Assembly: GCF_021401085.1 (NCBI RefSeq)
Contig: NZ_JACBFP010000009.1
Location: forward strand, 91,141-155,140
DNA: 64,000 nucleotides
From: Chryseobacterium sp. R2A-55
GTDB taxonomy: Bacteria > Bacteroidota > Bacteroidia > Flavobacteriales > Weeksellaceae
Direction of reading: 5' to 3'
Shown: positions 55,332 through 62,544 of the stretch, one piece after another
Numbering within the stretch: the stretch's first letter is position 1
Layout: every line of letters starts with the position of its first letter
The notes under the pieces: generated by a model
Database searches by the model: none
What the model saw: only the letters and a program-made list of their open reading frames with translations
What the model was told of the DNA's origin: nothing
Made by a program: the position numbers and the translations under genes

Positions 55332-56981
55332 CTATGGAATTGGAACTGAAATAGTGATAATCAATCCTCCTTTCGGATTTTTGTCAAAAATAACGGTTCC
55401 GCCGATGGTCTCAATACGGTTTTCCATATTTCGGATTCCGGAAGCAGAAATTTTTTCCAAATCTTCAATGCCAATGCCATTATCGGTATATTTGAGGAGT
55501 ACCTCTTTTTCGGATCTTTCTATTTTCACAGAAGTGAGGGAGGCGTGGCTGTGCTTGACCATATTCACCATGGCTTCACGCAAAATATAATAGATTTCAG
55601 ACTGCACCGCCGCGGAAATCCCGTTCCATTTCTCCTGATCATTTTCTACCACAAACACTTTCTGGTCCGAAGACTGATAGGAGTAGAGCATCTCCGACAA
55701 ACGTGCTGCAAAATCTTTTTCGGTTAATTCCATAAAGTCATCCCGGGCGATATCCCTGGAATCTTCATACATTTTTTCAATCCGGTTCAGGATGATTTCT
55801 TTATTAAGCTCCTGGTTATTCTGAATTTCGACCATGGCGTGATACAATCCGTTGGCAATGATGTCATGCACTCTTCTGGAGTATTTCAGCTGAGTATTCT
55901 TCACTTCGATCTCTTTTTCCTGCTTCAGTCCTTTCTGTCTTCTTTTATACCCGATAAAGCCGCCGAATAAACTGATGGTCAATACCCCGATCGCAATGTT
56001 CTGTTTCAGGATGTGGTTTTGCTTTCTCGCATTTTCTGCTTTTTCTTTTTCTGTTTCGTAGCGGATCAATGCAAACTGGTTTTTGGCTTTTGCCCTGGCT
56101 GTCTGAAGGCTGTCATTGAGCTTTTGATACTGAAGAAAGTATTTTTTTGAATGGTCAGAAGATTCCAGGGTGACCAGTTTCTGAAGTGCTTCCAGCTGAT
56201 CATCTACGCTGCCGAGCTCCGAGGCGATTTCCAGCATTTTTTCTGCATGGAAAAGTGATTGCGGTGGATCTTTCTCATGAAAATAATCCGATAAATGGGC
56301 GTGACTTGCATTCTGGCCCCAAAGATCATTTTCCTTTTCGCGGATGCTTAACGCCTGTTTGAGTTCCGGTTCTGCGTGGTAGCTGGGATTCTGAAGAAAT
56401 TTGGTAAAAGCCAGGTTGTCACGGATTTTCGATTGGGTATTCAGATCCTGATGGTATTCCGGTTGATTTGATAAATCTTCCAAAACCGCTATGGCTTGGT
56501 CATATTCTTTGGATTTGGAAAGCGCAACCGCGATATTGTTCCGTATTTTGGTCTTTTCCAGGGAATCCCTGGATGCACTGAGTGCTTTTTCATACCATGC
56601 TAAAGCCGATTTGTAGTCCTGGAGTTTTTTTCTGGAAATGGCAATTGAATTATAGACCGAAAAAACATATTCATGATCATCGGCGTTTTTCAGATATTTC
56701 AAAGCCTGAATATTGGATTCTTCACTTCCAAAATAGTCGCCTGCATTAAGCAGGATAATCGAACTGTTCATTAAGGATTTCCCCGCACCAATACTGTCTT
56801 TGTCTTGTAAAAAATCGTTTTTGGCTATGTTAAAATACTTGAAAGCTTCCGGTTCATTCCCGTTTTCAAAAAAATACCACGCTTTTTCATAGTTAGGATT
56901 GGTAGGGTTGAAATTCTCTTTTTTAGAGCAAGATAAAATTATAAAAAGTACTATCAGATAGTAATTTTTTGTTAATTTCAT
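55332..56981 (-). CDS. TPR-containing sensor histidine kinase
   Basis: A 549-residue protein from ATG 56981. A signal or lipoprotein-like N-terminus ends at Cys18 (FIILSC). Helical TPR repeats follow at about 30-290, a coiled coil, a membrane helix at about 326-344, and a DHp helix with the likely phospho-acceptor His372 (RRVHDIIANGLYHAM). The HATPase domain has REAMVNMVKHSHA, YTDNGIGIEDL and GIRNMENRIETIGG. The sensor side is thus periplasmic TPR. The frame extends 34 codons upstream, but those overlap a terminator. Confidence 0.88.
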   Translation of the reverse strand: MKLTKNYYLIVLFIILSCSKKENFNPTNPNYEKAWYFFENGNEPEAFKYFNIAKNDFLQDKDSIGAGKSLMNSSIILLNAGDYFGSEESNIQALKYLKNADDHEYVFSVYNSIAISRKKLQDYKSALAWYEKALSASRDSLEKTKIRNNIAVALSKSKEYDQAIAVLEDLSNQPEYHQDLNTQSKIRDNLAFTKFLQNPSYHAEPELKQALSIREKENDLWGQNASHAHLSDYFHEKDPPQSLFHAEKMLEIASELGSVDDQLEALQKLVTLESSDHSKKYFLQYQKLNDSLQTARAKAKNQFALIRYETEKEKAENARKQNHILKQNIAIGVLTISLFGGFIGYKRRQKGLKQEKEIEVKNTQLKYSRRVHDIIANGLYHAMVEIQNNQELNKEIILNRIEKMYEDSRDIARDDFMELTEKDFAARLSEMLYSYQSSDQKVFVVENDQEKWNGISAAVQSEIYYILREAMVNMVKHSHASLTSVKIERSEKEVLLKYTDNGIGIEDLEKISASGIRNMENRIETIGGTVIFDKNPKGGLIITISVPIP

Positions 56982-57000
56982 AATATTTTCTTTCAAAGAT

Positions 57001-57027
57001 AAAAAAAAGAGGCCTATAAAAGCCTCT
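57001..57027 (-). terminator. Terminator between peptide gene and TPR kinase gene
   Basis: On the minus strand, AGAGGC / GCCTCT with an 8-nt loop and at least eight T. It lies 6 nt behind the peptide gene and 19 nt before the kinase start, so it could set a high peptide-to-kinase ratio. Confidence 0.8.
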
Positions 57028-57033
57028 CCTTTA

Positions 57034-57198
57034 TTACTTCTTTGGAATCGTTGCGTCCTCGCCTCCCGTATCTCCATCCGCATTGTTCAGGATATAGGGA
57101 TAGTCAAAGCTGACTTGATCCGTTTTATCGAGGGTAGCCGCATGGGTGTTGCTGTTGGGAGATATGAATCCCAAAAGCATTAATAAAAAATGTAGCAT
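57034..57198 (-). CDS. Small secreted peptide (54 residues)
   Basis: ATG 57198 opens 54 codons ending in two consecutive stop codons. The product has a hydrophobic N-terminus (MLHFLLMLLGFISPN), a possible cleavage after NTHA, and an acidic, soluble remainder (SFDYPYILNNADGDTGGEDA) ending KK. It lies directly upstream of the TPR kinase and its regulator. No family is recognised. A structural peptide or a ligand for the periplasmic TPR sensor are both possible. Confidence 0.6.
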   Translation of the reverse strand: MLHFLLMLLGFISPNSNTHAATLDKTDQVSFDYPYILNNADGDTGGEDATIPKK

Positions 57199-57582
57199 GG
57201 TTTTTAAAATTTAAGTGGGTGTAGTTTTCATGCGTACTCAAAGCACCGGCTCTGAGCAGAAACATGACGAAAAAAGAAGCGCTTCTTAAATTTTTGGGAA
57301 GTGATGATACGCTGAACAGAGGAGAATAACTGCTTCCCAAACCAGTGAGACCCGACTGTTCTTTGTATCGGTTTTTAGAGATCAGTTTTGTAACTTTGCT
57401 TGGATAACATTTTGTTTGTCACTGATTTCCAGAACAAAGTAACGACAGGAATGACCTGTTTTCCCGGACAGATCAGGGACAGAGTACAGACAGCGGAACC
57501 ACCTTGTTTTATGGAAAACCGTAATAACCCGGACAGTTTTTTGTCTATTTTGGACAGATTTTACAGGTAAGAAATTATTTTT
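57199..57582. other. Divergent control region between peptide gene and one-TM protein
   Basis: 384 bp. It holds a TAnnTTTG box (TAACTTTG) at 57391-57398 on the plus strand, the motif GGAAAACCGTAA at 57513-57524, and several GGACAG words between 57470 and 57575. No credible gene. Confidence 0.5.
57513..57524. promoter_or_regulatory. Operator-like motif, copy 2
   Basis: GGAAAACCGTAA is identical to the core of the palindrome at 54574-54587 and, like it, follows CCACCTT. Here the left arm of the palindrome is imperfect (TATGG). It lies 59 nt before the next plus-strand gene. Confidence 0.4.
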
Positions 57583-58521
57583 ATGGATACTAAAAAGAAG
57601 ACTTTAGTAAAAATGGCATTCGAACAGGCGAAAAAAGAGCTTCCGAGAGCAACCAAAACTTCCGTCGCCTTTTACTTGAGCTCCCTGTTTGAGGAGAAGT
57701 ACGGATTTTCTAAAAATGAAAAGACTTTTTCCCGGTATTATACTGAACTTATAGAAAAAAACAGAGATTATGCTATAGATGAGATTACCCTGGATCAACT
57801 CAGTGCCTATGTGGGCTATAAAAACTACAGGGACTTTTGCCAAAATACGCTGAACGAAGCACATTACGGGGGTTCCGGTTCCGTGAAAATATCGATTTCC
57901 GATGAGAAAGGAACCACTTCGTTGGTTTCCGAAGCATTGAAAATTGTCATTAATAATACCATCTCCCTCCCGGAATTTTTTACTAAAAATCAAAACAGTT
58001 TGGGGTTGATCGGGATTCTGCTTTTGGGAGGATTGGTCTGGAACAGAATAGATTATGCCGCTGCCGATAATAAGAAGGAAATGCCTCCTCCGGCCCACCT
58101 TTCGCAAACTGTACTGCCTAAAAGTGAGCCGGAAACAGCAATTCCGCAGGCGGTTGCCTATATTCCTACAGCGCGAAAAACGGAGAATATAATTATTGAA
58201 GAGAGAAAGCAGGAATGTATGTACTGGCAGAATGACCATTACGAACCTGCATTTTGTGATGAGAAAATAAGCGGGCAACAACTCGTCGCAGCAAATGAAG
58301 ATATGTTGCGGTTATTCAGGAAAATAAATGCGCCGGATACCCTTACGGTTGCTAATGCAATAGGCAATGTTTGGTATGATAAATCAGATAAAAAGGTAGA
58401 GTTTTTCACCCATTATGGACTGAATCCGCGTACCGGCAAGACCTTGAAGCCGGTTACCCCCTATATCATTGGAAAGTATGTGGTCAATTCCGCTTCCGTG
58501 AATGGCTCTATTTCTAATTGA
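57583..58521 (+). CDS. One-TM protein of unknown function
   Basis: A 312-residue protein. Residues 1-90 are helical and basic (MAFEQAKKELPRATKTSVAF, EKTFSRYYTELIEK, LDQLSAYVGYKNYRDFC) and look like a cytoplasmic, perhaps nucleic-acid-binding, domain. One membrane helix lies at about 138-152 (SLGLIGILLLGGLVW), then about 155 residues outside, with CMYWQNDHYEPAFCDEK. Similar proteins occur in Flavobacteriia but I know no function. It is divergent from the peptide/kinase genes and borders the cassette array. Confidence 0.65.
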   Translation: MDTKKKTLVKMAFEQAKKELPRATKTSVAFYLSSLFEEKYGFSKNEKTFSRYYTELIEKNRDYAIDEITLDQLSAYVGYKNYRDFCQNTLNEAHYGGSGSVKISISDEKGTTSLVSEALKIVINNTISLPEFFTKNQNSLGLIGILLLGGLVWNRIDYAAADNKKEMPPPAHLSQTVLPKSEPETAIPQAVAYIPTARKTENIIIEERKQECMYWQNDHYEPAFCDEKISGQQLVAANEDMLRLFRKINAPDTLTVANAIGNVWYDKSDKKVEFFTHYGLNPRTGKTLKPVTPYIIGKYVVNSASVNGSISN

Positions 58522-58601
58522 TCCCGAATGAAGTGTTTGGTAAAGGGCAGTTTTGGTTTTGGCAGACCCCCTCTTTCCCATAATAGGACCATCATACTGC
58601 T

Positions 58602-58682
58602 GAAAAGCCACCGGAGCTTCCGTTCAACGGGCTTTCATTTCTTGTCTTGCAGACAAAACGAAAGCTTAGTTATTATCTGCAG
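58602..58682. repeat. 210-bp-type repeat, right part only (outer end of array)
   Basis: The last 81 bp of the 210-bp repeat (GAAAAGCCACCGGAGCTTCC to CTGCAG). The other 130 bp are missing; unique sequence borders it at 58601. It ends 5 nt from the stop of the first cassette gene. Confidence 0.9.
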
Positions 58683-58687
58683 TATTT

Positions 58688-59170
58688 TTAGAGGAAATTA
58701 TTGTAGTCACGTTGGAAATAAACACCATTCAAGTTTTCTTTTAAAAACTCATCAATATTTGCATTCATCAATGAAGTCAGAATTAATTTATTATTATCTT
58801 TTAATAAGATTTCAGCGTATTTATAATGCATAAATGACATCATTGCATATTTTCCCGAGTCTAGAAATTCAGACTTGTGAATTATGATTTTTAGAATTTC
58901 GTCAGAGTCATATTTTTTTTTTGCGTTTTTATCAAGTATATAATGATTTCCAATCTCAATTTTCTTATTGAAATTTTCAAGTAAATATCCTGCGATAATA
59001 TAAATGTCAAGTAGAATATTTATTATTGGCCAAATGTGAACATACCACATTTTAAAAATGTTCAAATCTCTAAAAATCAGAAAGACAACAAAATAATATC
59101 CTAGAACAAACAATAAAGTCCATTTTAATCCTAAAAATAAACTTAAAAAATTCAGTTTTAATTGTTTCAT
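58688..59170 (-). CDS. Cassette gene: membrane protein of unknown function
   Basis: A 160-residue protein with two N-terminal membrane helices (LFVLGYYFVVFLIF and IINILLDIYIIAGYLL), then a soluble Lys-rich domain with YILDKNAKKKYDSDEILKII and HYKYAEILLKDNNKLIL. No known family. Its start is 21 nt from the repeat on one side and its stop 5 nt from the repeat on the other. Confidence 0.7.
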   Translation of the reverse strand: MKQLKLNFLSLFLGLKWTLLFVLGYYFVVFLIFRDLNIFKMWYVHIWPIINILLDIYIIAGYLLENFNKKIEIGNHYILDKNAKKKYDSDEILKIIIHKSEFLDSGKYAMMSFMHYKYAEILLKDNNKLILTSLMNANIDEFLKENLNGVYFQRDYNNFL

Positions 59171-59191
59171 TTACAGCTTGTTGGGTAATAT

Positions 59192-59464
59192 TCTGACTAA
59201 CGTTAAATTTAAATATTGATAATCAAATAGTTATATGTTTTTATTTTTTGACTATTTGATTATCCAAAATAGTAAAAATTTCTTCGTTAGCGGCTAAAAA
59301 CAACTCCGTTTTCGAGTAGGGGAATTACGGCTAACGGTTGCGTATTTCTGCAGGCGGGCTAAAAATACGAAAACTTTCTACTTGCTAAAAACTTAATCAA
59401 TTGCTAAAATCTTCAACTGAAAACTTCAACCCCGCTAATAGAAATACACTGTAGCGATAGTTGC
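59192..59464. repeat. Long palindromic repeat (second kind), copy A
   Basis: Two nested palindromes. First: CTAACG (59197) and CGTTAG (59285), enclosing the perfect 14-bp pair GATAATCAAATAGT (59218) / ACTATTTGATTATC (59251). Second: GTATTTCTGCAGGCGGG (59342) and CCCCGCTAATAGAAATAC (59430) around a 71-nt loop. The distal boundary near GTTGC 59460 is approximate. Confidence 0.85.
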
Positions 59465-59469
59465 ATGAG

Positions 59470-59820
59470 TTACATACTTTGTCCAAAAGTCAATAGATTG
59501 TTGTCTGGGTCAAGTAAAGCAAATTCTCGTTGATTCCATGGCTTGTTTTCTAAAGGTCCGTTTGGATGGATTTCTACGTTTTCTTTTAATAAAGATTTGT
59601 AAAAATTGTCTATTTCATTAGTTCTTATGTAAACTTGTCCATAATTATCAATCGGATTGAGTTCTTTAAATTCAAAAAAGTGTAATTCTACATTATCTTT
59701 TTTAACAATCAGGTAATTTCCATAGTCTGCCAGTTCCTCGAAGTTTAATTTTTTCACATAAAATTCTTTTGTCAGATTTAAATCTCGCATAGGTAATTTA
59801 GGACAGATTTCGGTAAGCAT
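59470..59820 (-). CDS. Cassette gene: VOC-superfamily (glyoxalase/bleomycin-resistance-like) protein
   Basis: A 116-residue protein of one complete VOC module pair: CPKLPMRDLNLTKEFYVKKL at the start, HFFEFKELN, QVYIRTNEIDNFYKSL, and REFALLDPDNNLLTFGQS at the end, with the metal-ligand Glu/His pattern of bleomycin-binding relatives. It could sequester a glycopeptide-like drug or be a small enzyme. It is the only cassette gene here with a recognisable fold. Confidence 0.82.
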   Translation of the reverse strand: MLTEICPKLPMRDLNLTKEFYVKKLNFEELADYGNYLIVKKDNVELHFFEFKELNPIDNYGQVYIRTNEIDNFYKSLLKENVEIHPNGPLENKPWNQREFALLDPDNNLLTFGQSM

Positions 59821-59859
59821 TATTTTTCAGTTTTTTTTGAAATTATTTTGACGGGCAAT

Positions 59860-60069
59860 TCTGACTAAAGTTAAATTTTTTTATTGATAATCAACATTTT
59901 GCGATTTCAATATCCCTGTCAGTCAATCCAGATTTAGTGATTTGTTTTTGAATTCTTTTTACCATTCCATAGAAGAACCAATATTGAAGAAAAGCCACCG
60001 GAGCTTTCGTTCAACGGGCTTTCATCTCGTGTCCTGCGGACAAGACGAATGCTTAGTTATTGTACGCAG
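59860..60069. repeat. 210-bp repeat, copy 1
   Basis: Starts TCTGACTAAAG and ends TTGTACGCAG. Contains the pair AGCTTTCGT / ACGAAtGC near its right end and the small hairpin TGTCC-tgc-GGACA. It ends 5 nt from the stop of the gene at 60075. Confidence 0.92.
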
Positions 60070-60074
60070 TTTTT

Positions 60075-60386
60075 TTAAATTCTTGTTTGGTTAGCTAAAT
60101 AAAAACTTGTCAAAATTACAAAGTAATAGAGAATCATACTGGTTAGTAAATATAGTATTTCTTTAAAATTTATTTCCTTTCTATTTATTGATTTTACACT
60201 TTCATATGTAAGTAAAATTAGTGAAACTAAAATTGAGAAAAAAGAAAGGAGAAAGATAAATTTGACAAGCTGCTCGTAAAAAATCCAATCAAAATTATAC
60301 GTATTGAAGAAATAATTTTGAATTCCAAAAACAATTATGAAAACATACAAACTGATTTGATATTTATAAATTTTTTCAATTTTCAT
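60075..60386 (-). CDS. Cassette gene: small three-helix membrane protein
   Basis: A 103-residue protein with about three membrane helices (ISLYVFIIVFGIQ, FIFLLSFFSILVSLILL, LLTSMILYYFVILTSFYL) and short basic loops. No known family. It shares a 4-bp ATGA overlap with the preceding gene, so both are one two-gene cassette. Confidence 0.7.
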   Translation of the reverse strand: MKIEKIYKYQISLYVFIIVFGIQNYFFNTYNFDWIFYEQLVKFIFLLSFFSILVSLILLTYESVKSINRKEINFKEILYLLTSMILYYFVILTSFYLANQTRI

Positions 60387-60784
60387 TTCATTGGAGTTTT
60401 GTAGACAATCGAATCAAAATTCAATTCAACATTAATCGAGTCAAAATATTTTTTGTGTTCAAAATGAGTGCGAAAGTCATTGAGGTAATTTTTCACCTTT
60501 TCCCGATCAGAGTTATTAAATGAATCTTTATAAAGTCGTAGCCCAAAGTTTTCAAGTTTTGAAATCTTATTATTTTGTAAATCTCTAAAATACCAAAGAG
60601 TATCTGTCGCATCTCCAACTTCCATTTTTACTTTGTATTTTTTATTCAGTTTATTCAGTAAATTAGTAGTTTTTTGCGATGGTTCGTAGTGCGGATTTCT
60701 CTTGATCCAGCTGAAGGGATTCAGATAAAGAAACATTGGTAAAAAAATCAAAATTATAAAAATTACCGTAATTAATTTCTTCAC
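60383..60784 (-). CDS. Cassette gene: exported or anchored protein of unknown function
   Basis: A 133-residue protein with an N-terminal hydrophobic segment (LITVIFIILIFLPMFLYL) and a soluble, charged remainder (TTNLLNKLNKKYKVKMEVGD, SDREKVKNYLNDFRTHF). No known family. First gene of a two-gene cassette, 30 nt from the repeat end. Confidence 0.7.
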   Translation of the reverse strand: MKKLITVIFIILIFLPMFLYLNPFSWIKRNPHYEPSQKTTNLLNKLNKKYKVKMEVGDATDTLWYFRDLQNNKISKLENFGLRLYKDSFNNSDREKVKNYLNDFRTHFEHKKYFDSINVELNFDSIVYKTPMK

Positions 60785-60814
60785 TTTTAATTTGATATAG
60801 AGTTGCTATTAAAT

Positions 60815-60866
60815 TCTGACTAACTTTAAATTTAAATATTGATAATCAAACAGTTATATGTTTTTA
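60815..60866. repeat. Truncated copy of the long palindromic repeat
   Basis: 52 bp matching the first part of copies A and B (TCTGACTAACTTTAAATT through TTATATGTTTTTA). It stops in the loop of the first palindrome, so the returning stem is absent. Confidence 0.8.
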
Positions 60867-60940
60867 TACCCAAGAAAAAAAGTTAATAAAAATCCAACTA
60901 AGATTAAAAAACATCCAAAAATTATTGTTTTACTTTTCAC
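60854..60940 (-). CDS. Tiny cassette ORF: 28-residue one-helix peptide
   Basis: GTG 60940 opens 28 codons encoding a basic start (KSKTIIFG) and a hydrophobic helix (CFLILVGFLLTFFLGY). Its last codons run into the truncated repeat. It lies 31 nt from the 210-bp repeat, as other cassette starts do. It could be a genuine small membrane peptide or the 5' part of a gene whose end was lost. Confidence 0.35.
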   Translation of the reverse strand: MKSKTIIFGCFLILVGFLLTFFLGYKNI

Positions 60941-60971
60941 GGAAATTTGTGCGGAATATTTGTTTTACAAT

Positions 60972-61181
60972 TCTGACCAACGTTACATTTAAATATTGAT
61001 AATCAACATTTTGCGATTTCAATATCCCTGTCAGTCAATCCAAATTCAGTGATTTGTTCTTGAATTCTTTTTACCATTCCTTAGAAGAACCAATATTGGA
61101 GAAAAGCCAGCGGAGCTTCCATTCAACGGGTTTTCAGCTTGTGTCCTGCGGGCAAGACGAAAGCTTAGTTGTTATCTGCAG
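60972..61181. repeat. 210-bp repeat, copy 2
   Basis: Starts TCTGACCAACG and ends GTTATCTGCAG, 5 nt before the stop codon of the gene at 61187. Same length as the other complete copies, with scattered substitutions. Confidence 0.93.
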
Positions 61182-61186
61182 TAATA

Positions 61187-61618
61187 TTATTTTATTAAAT
61201 CTGTCATTTTAGAATATACTTCATTTTCAATTTCATACAGTTCAAAAGAAGTTTTACCATCATTCCAAGTTGCTTTATTATTAGATATTTCAGGAATTCC
61301 CAGAGTTTTCTGGTATTCTTCAATTTCAGTTTTTAAACTAGTTTTATCTCCATAATAAAAAATAATTTCAGCTATATTTCCATTGGAATTTGAAATTATT
61401 TCAATTGATTCCGCTCCGCCAAATACATTTTCTTTTAGAAATAAATGATCATTTTTTATTTCAGTTAAAGAATTAATTTTTTGAATGTTTTCTCCTAATT
61501 CAAATTTCCCATAAGTATCTAAATCTACATAACGAAAAATAGGTTTAGATTTTACATGGTTAGAACTACCACAAGAAATTACAATTAAAAATAAGAGATA
61601 AAATAATTTGATTTTCAT
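61187..61618 (-). CDS. Cassette gene: lipoprotein of unknown function
   Basis: A 143-residue protein from ATG 61618 with a signal sequence and lipobox (FLIVISCGSS). The mature part is beta-rich (KFELGENIQKINSLTEI, AEIIFYYGDKTSLKTEIEEY, KATWNDGKTSFELYEI). An in-frame start at 61660 lies inside the repeat and would mask the signal peptide. No known family. Confidence 0.72.
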   Translation of the reverse strand: MKIKLFYLLFLIVISCGSSNHVKSKPIFRYVDLDTYGKFELGENIQKINSLTEIKNDHLFLKENVFGGAESIEIISNSNGNIAEIIFYYGDKTSLKTEIEEYQKTLGIPEISNNKATWNDGKTSFELYEIENEVYSKMTDLIK

Positions 61619-61642
61619 TTGGTAACACGTTTTTTGGATTAT

Positions 61643-61852
61643 TCTGATTAAGTCCTTCAATTCATTTTGATAATCAATTTTATATAAAATTTAAAAGCTC
61701 ATTAGTCCAACCAAATTTAGTGATTTGTTTTTGAATTCTTTTTACCATTCCATAGAAGAACCCATATTAAAGAAAAGCCAGCGGAGCTTCCGTTCAACGG
61801 GTTTTCAGCTTGTGTCCTGCGGACAAGACGAAAGCTTAGTTATTATCTGCAG
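61643..61852. repeat. 210-bp repeat, copy 3 (hybrid)
   Basis: The right part from about 61716 is nearly identical to the other copies, while the left 70 bp differ strongly (TCTGATTAAGTCC at the edge). The total length is still exactly 210 bp. It ends 6 nt before the stop of the neighbouring frame. Confidence 0.9.
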
Positions 61853-61858
61853 GCGTTT

Positions 61859-62301
61859 CTATTTATCATCCCAATCTAAAAAGTTTTTTAAATAAATTGG
61901 ACTGTGAATTTTGTTGTACCCACTTTTCCTCCAAAAGATAAAAGTAATTTTCATTGGCTTGATTTCGGGATTTTTGTTTACAAATTTGTATCTGACAAAT
62001 TTTCTTTTTGTTCCGAAAATAATAGTGTCCTGTATTTTAACTTCATTAAGGGGTGTTATTTGAGATTTAATTTTTGGATAGTTTTTTTCAACTGGTAAAA
62101 TTGCATTGACATCATACCATAATATTCACTTCCGTAAGTAAACAGTTCGATGGATTCGTTGAAGTGGTTGTGATCAAAACATTCCCAATATTCTGCAACA
62201 GTTTTTCTAATCTGTCTTTCAGGAGAGTTTAAAACAAAAAAATAAAAGAGTAATGCTAAAAATAAAGCAAATGAGGAGGTAAGAAGATATTTATTTTTCA
62301 A
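61859..62301 (-). pseudogene. Cassette gene with a frameshift: anchored protein of unknown function
   Basis: ATG 62301 opens 81 codons with an N-terminal hydrophobic segment (LTSSFALFLALLFYFFVL), ending at 62056. The adjacent frame continues protein-like (PVEKNYPKIKSQITPLNEV, PMKITFIFWRKSGYNKI, LKNFLDWDDK) to a stop at 61859-61861, 6 nt before the repeat. The frames meet near 62100-62115. Either one base is wrong in the assembly or the gene is broken. Confidence 0.7.
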
Positions 62302-62330
62302 AATCTCAATGTTGGCGGTTTGTTATGGCT

Positions 62331-62540
62331 TCTGACTAACGTTAAATTTAAATATTGATAATCAACATTTTGCGATTTCAATATCCCTGTCAGTCAATCC
62401 AAATTTAGTGATTTGTTTTTGAATTCTTTTTACCATTCCTTAGAAGGACCAATATGGGATAAAAGCCACCGGAGCTTCCGTTCAAAGGGTTTTCACCTCG
62501 TGTCCTGCGGACAAGACGAAAGCTTAGTTGTTAGCTGCAG
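62331..62540. repeat. 210-bp repeat, copy 4
   Basis: Starts TCTGACTAACG and ends GTTAGCTGCAG, 4 nt before the stop of the gene at 62545. Contains a 24-codon minus-strand frame (62362-62436) that is kept in copies 1 and 2 as well. Confidence 0.93.
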
Positions 62541-62544
62541 GCGT

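Noticed and set aside
57125..57340. 71-codon minus-strand frame overlapping the small peptide gene
   Set aside because: Different frame, no signal peptide or family; the 54-codon frame fits the hairpin and operon position much better.
61904..62098. 64-codon plus-strand frame in the array
   Set aside because: Runs against the orientation of all cassettes and is antisense to the second half of the frameshifted cassette gene.
59860..62540. MITE or insertion sequence copies
   Set aside because: No terminal inverted repeats with target duplications were seen and the fixed distance to stop codons is not explained by random insertion. Not fully excluded without genome-wide search.
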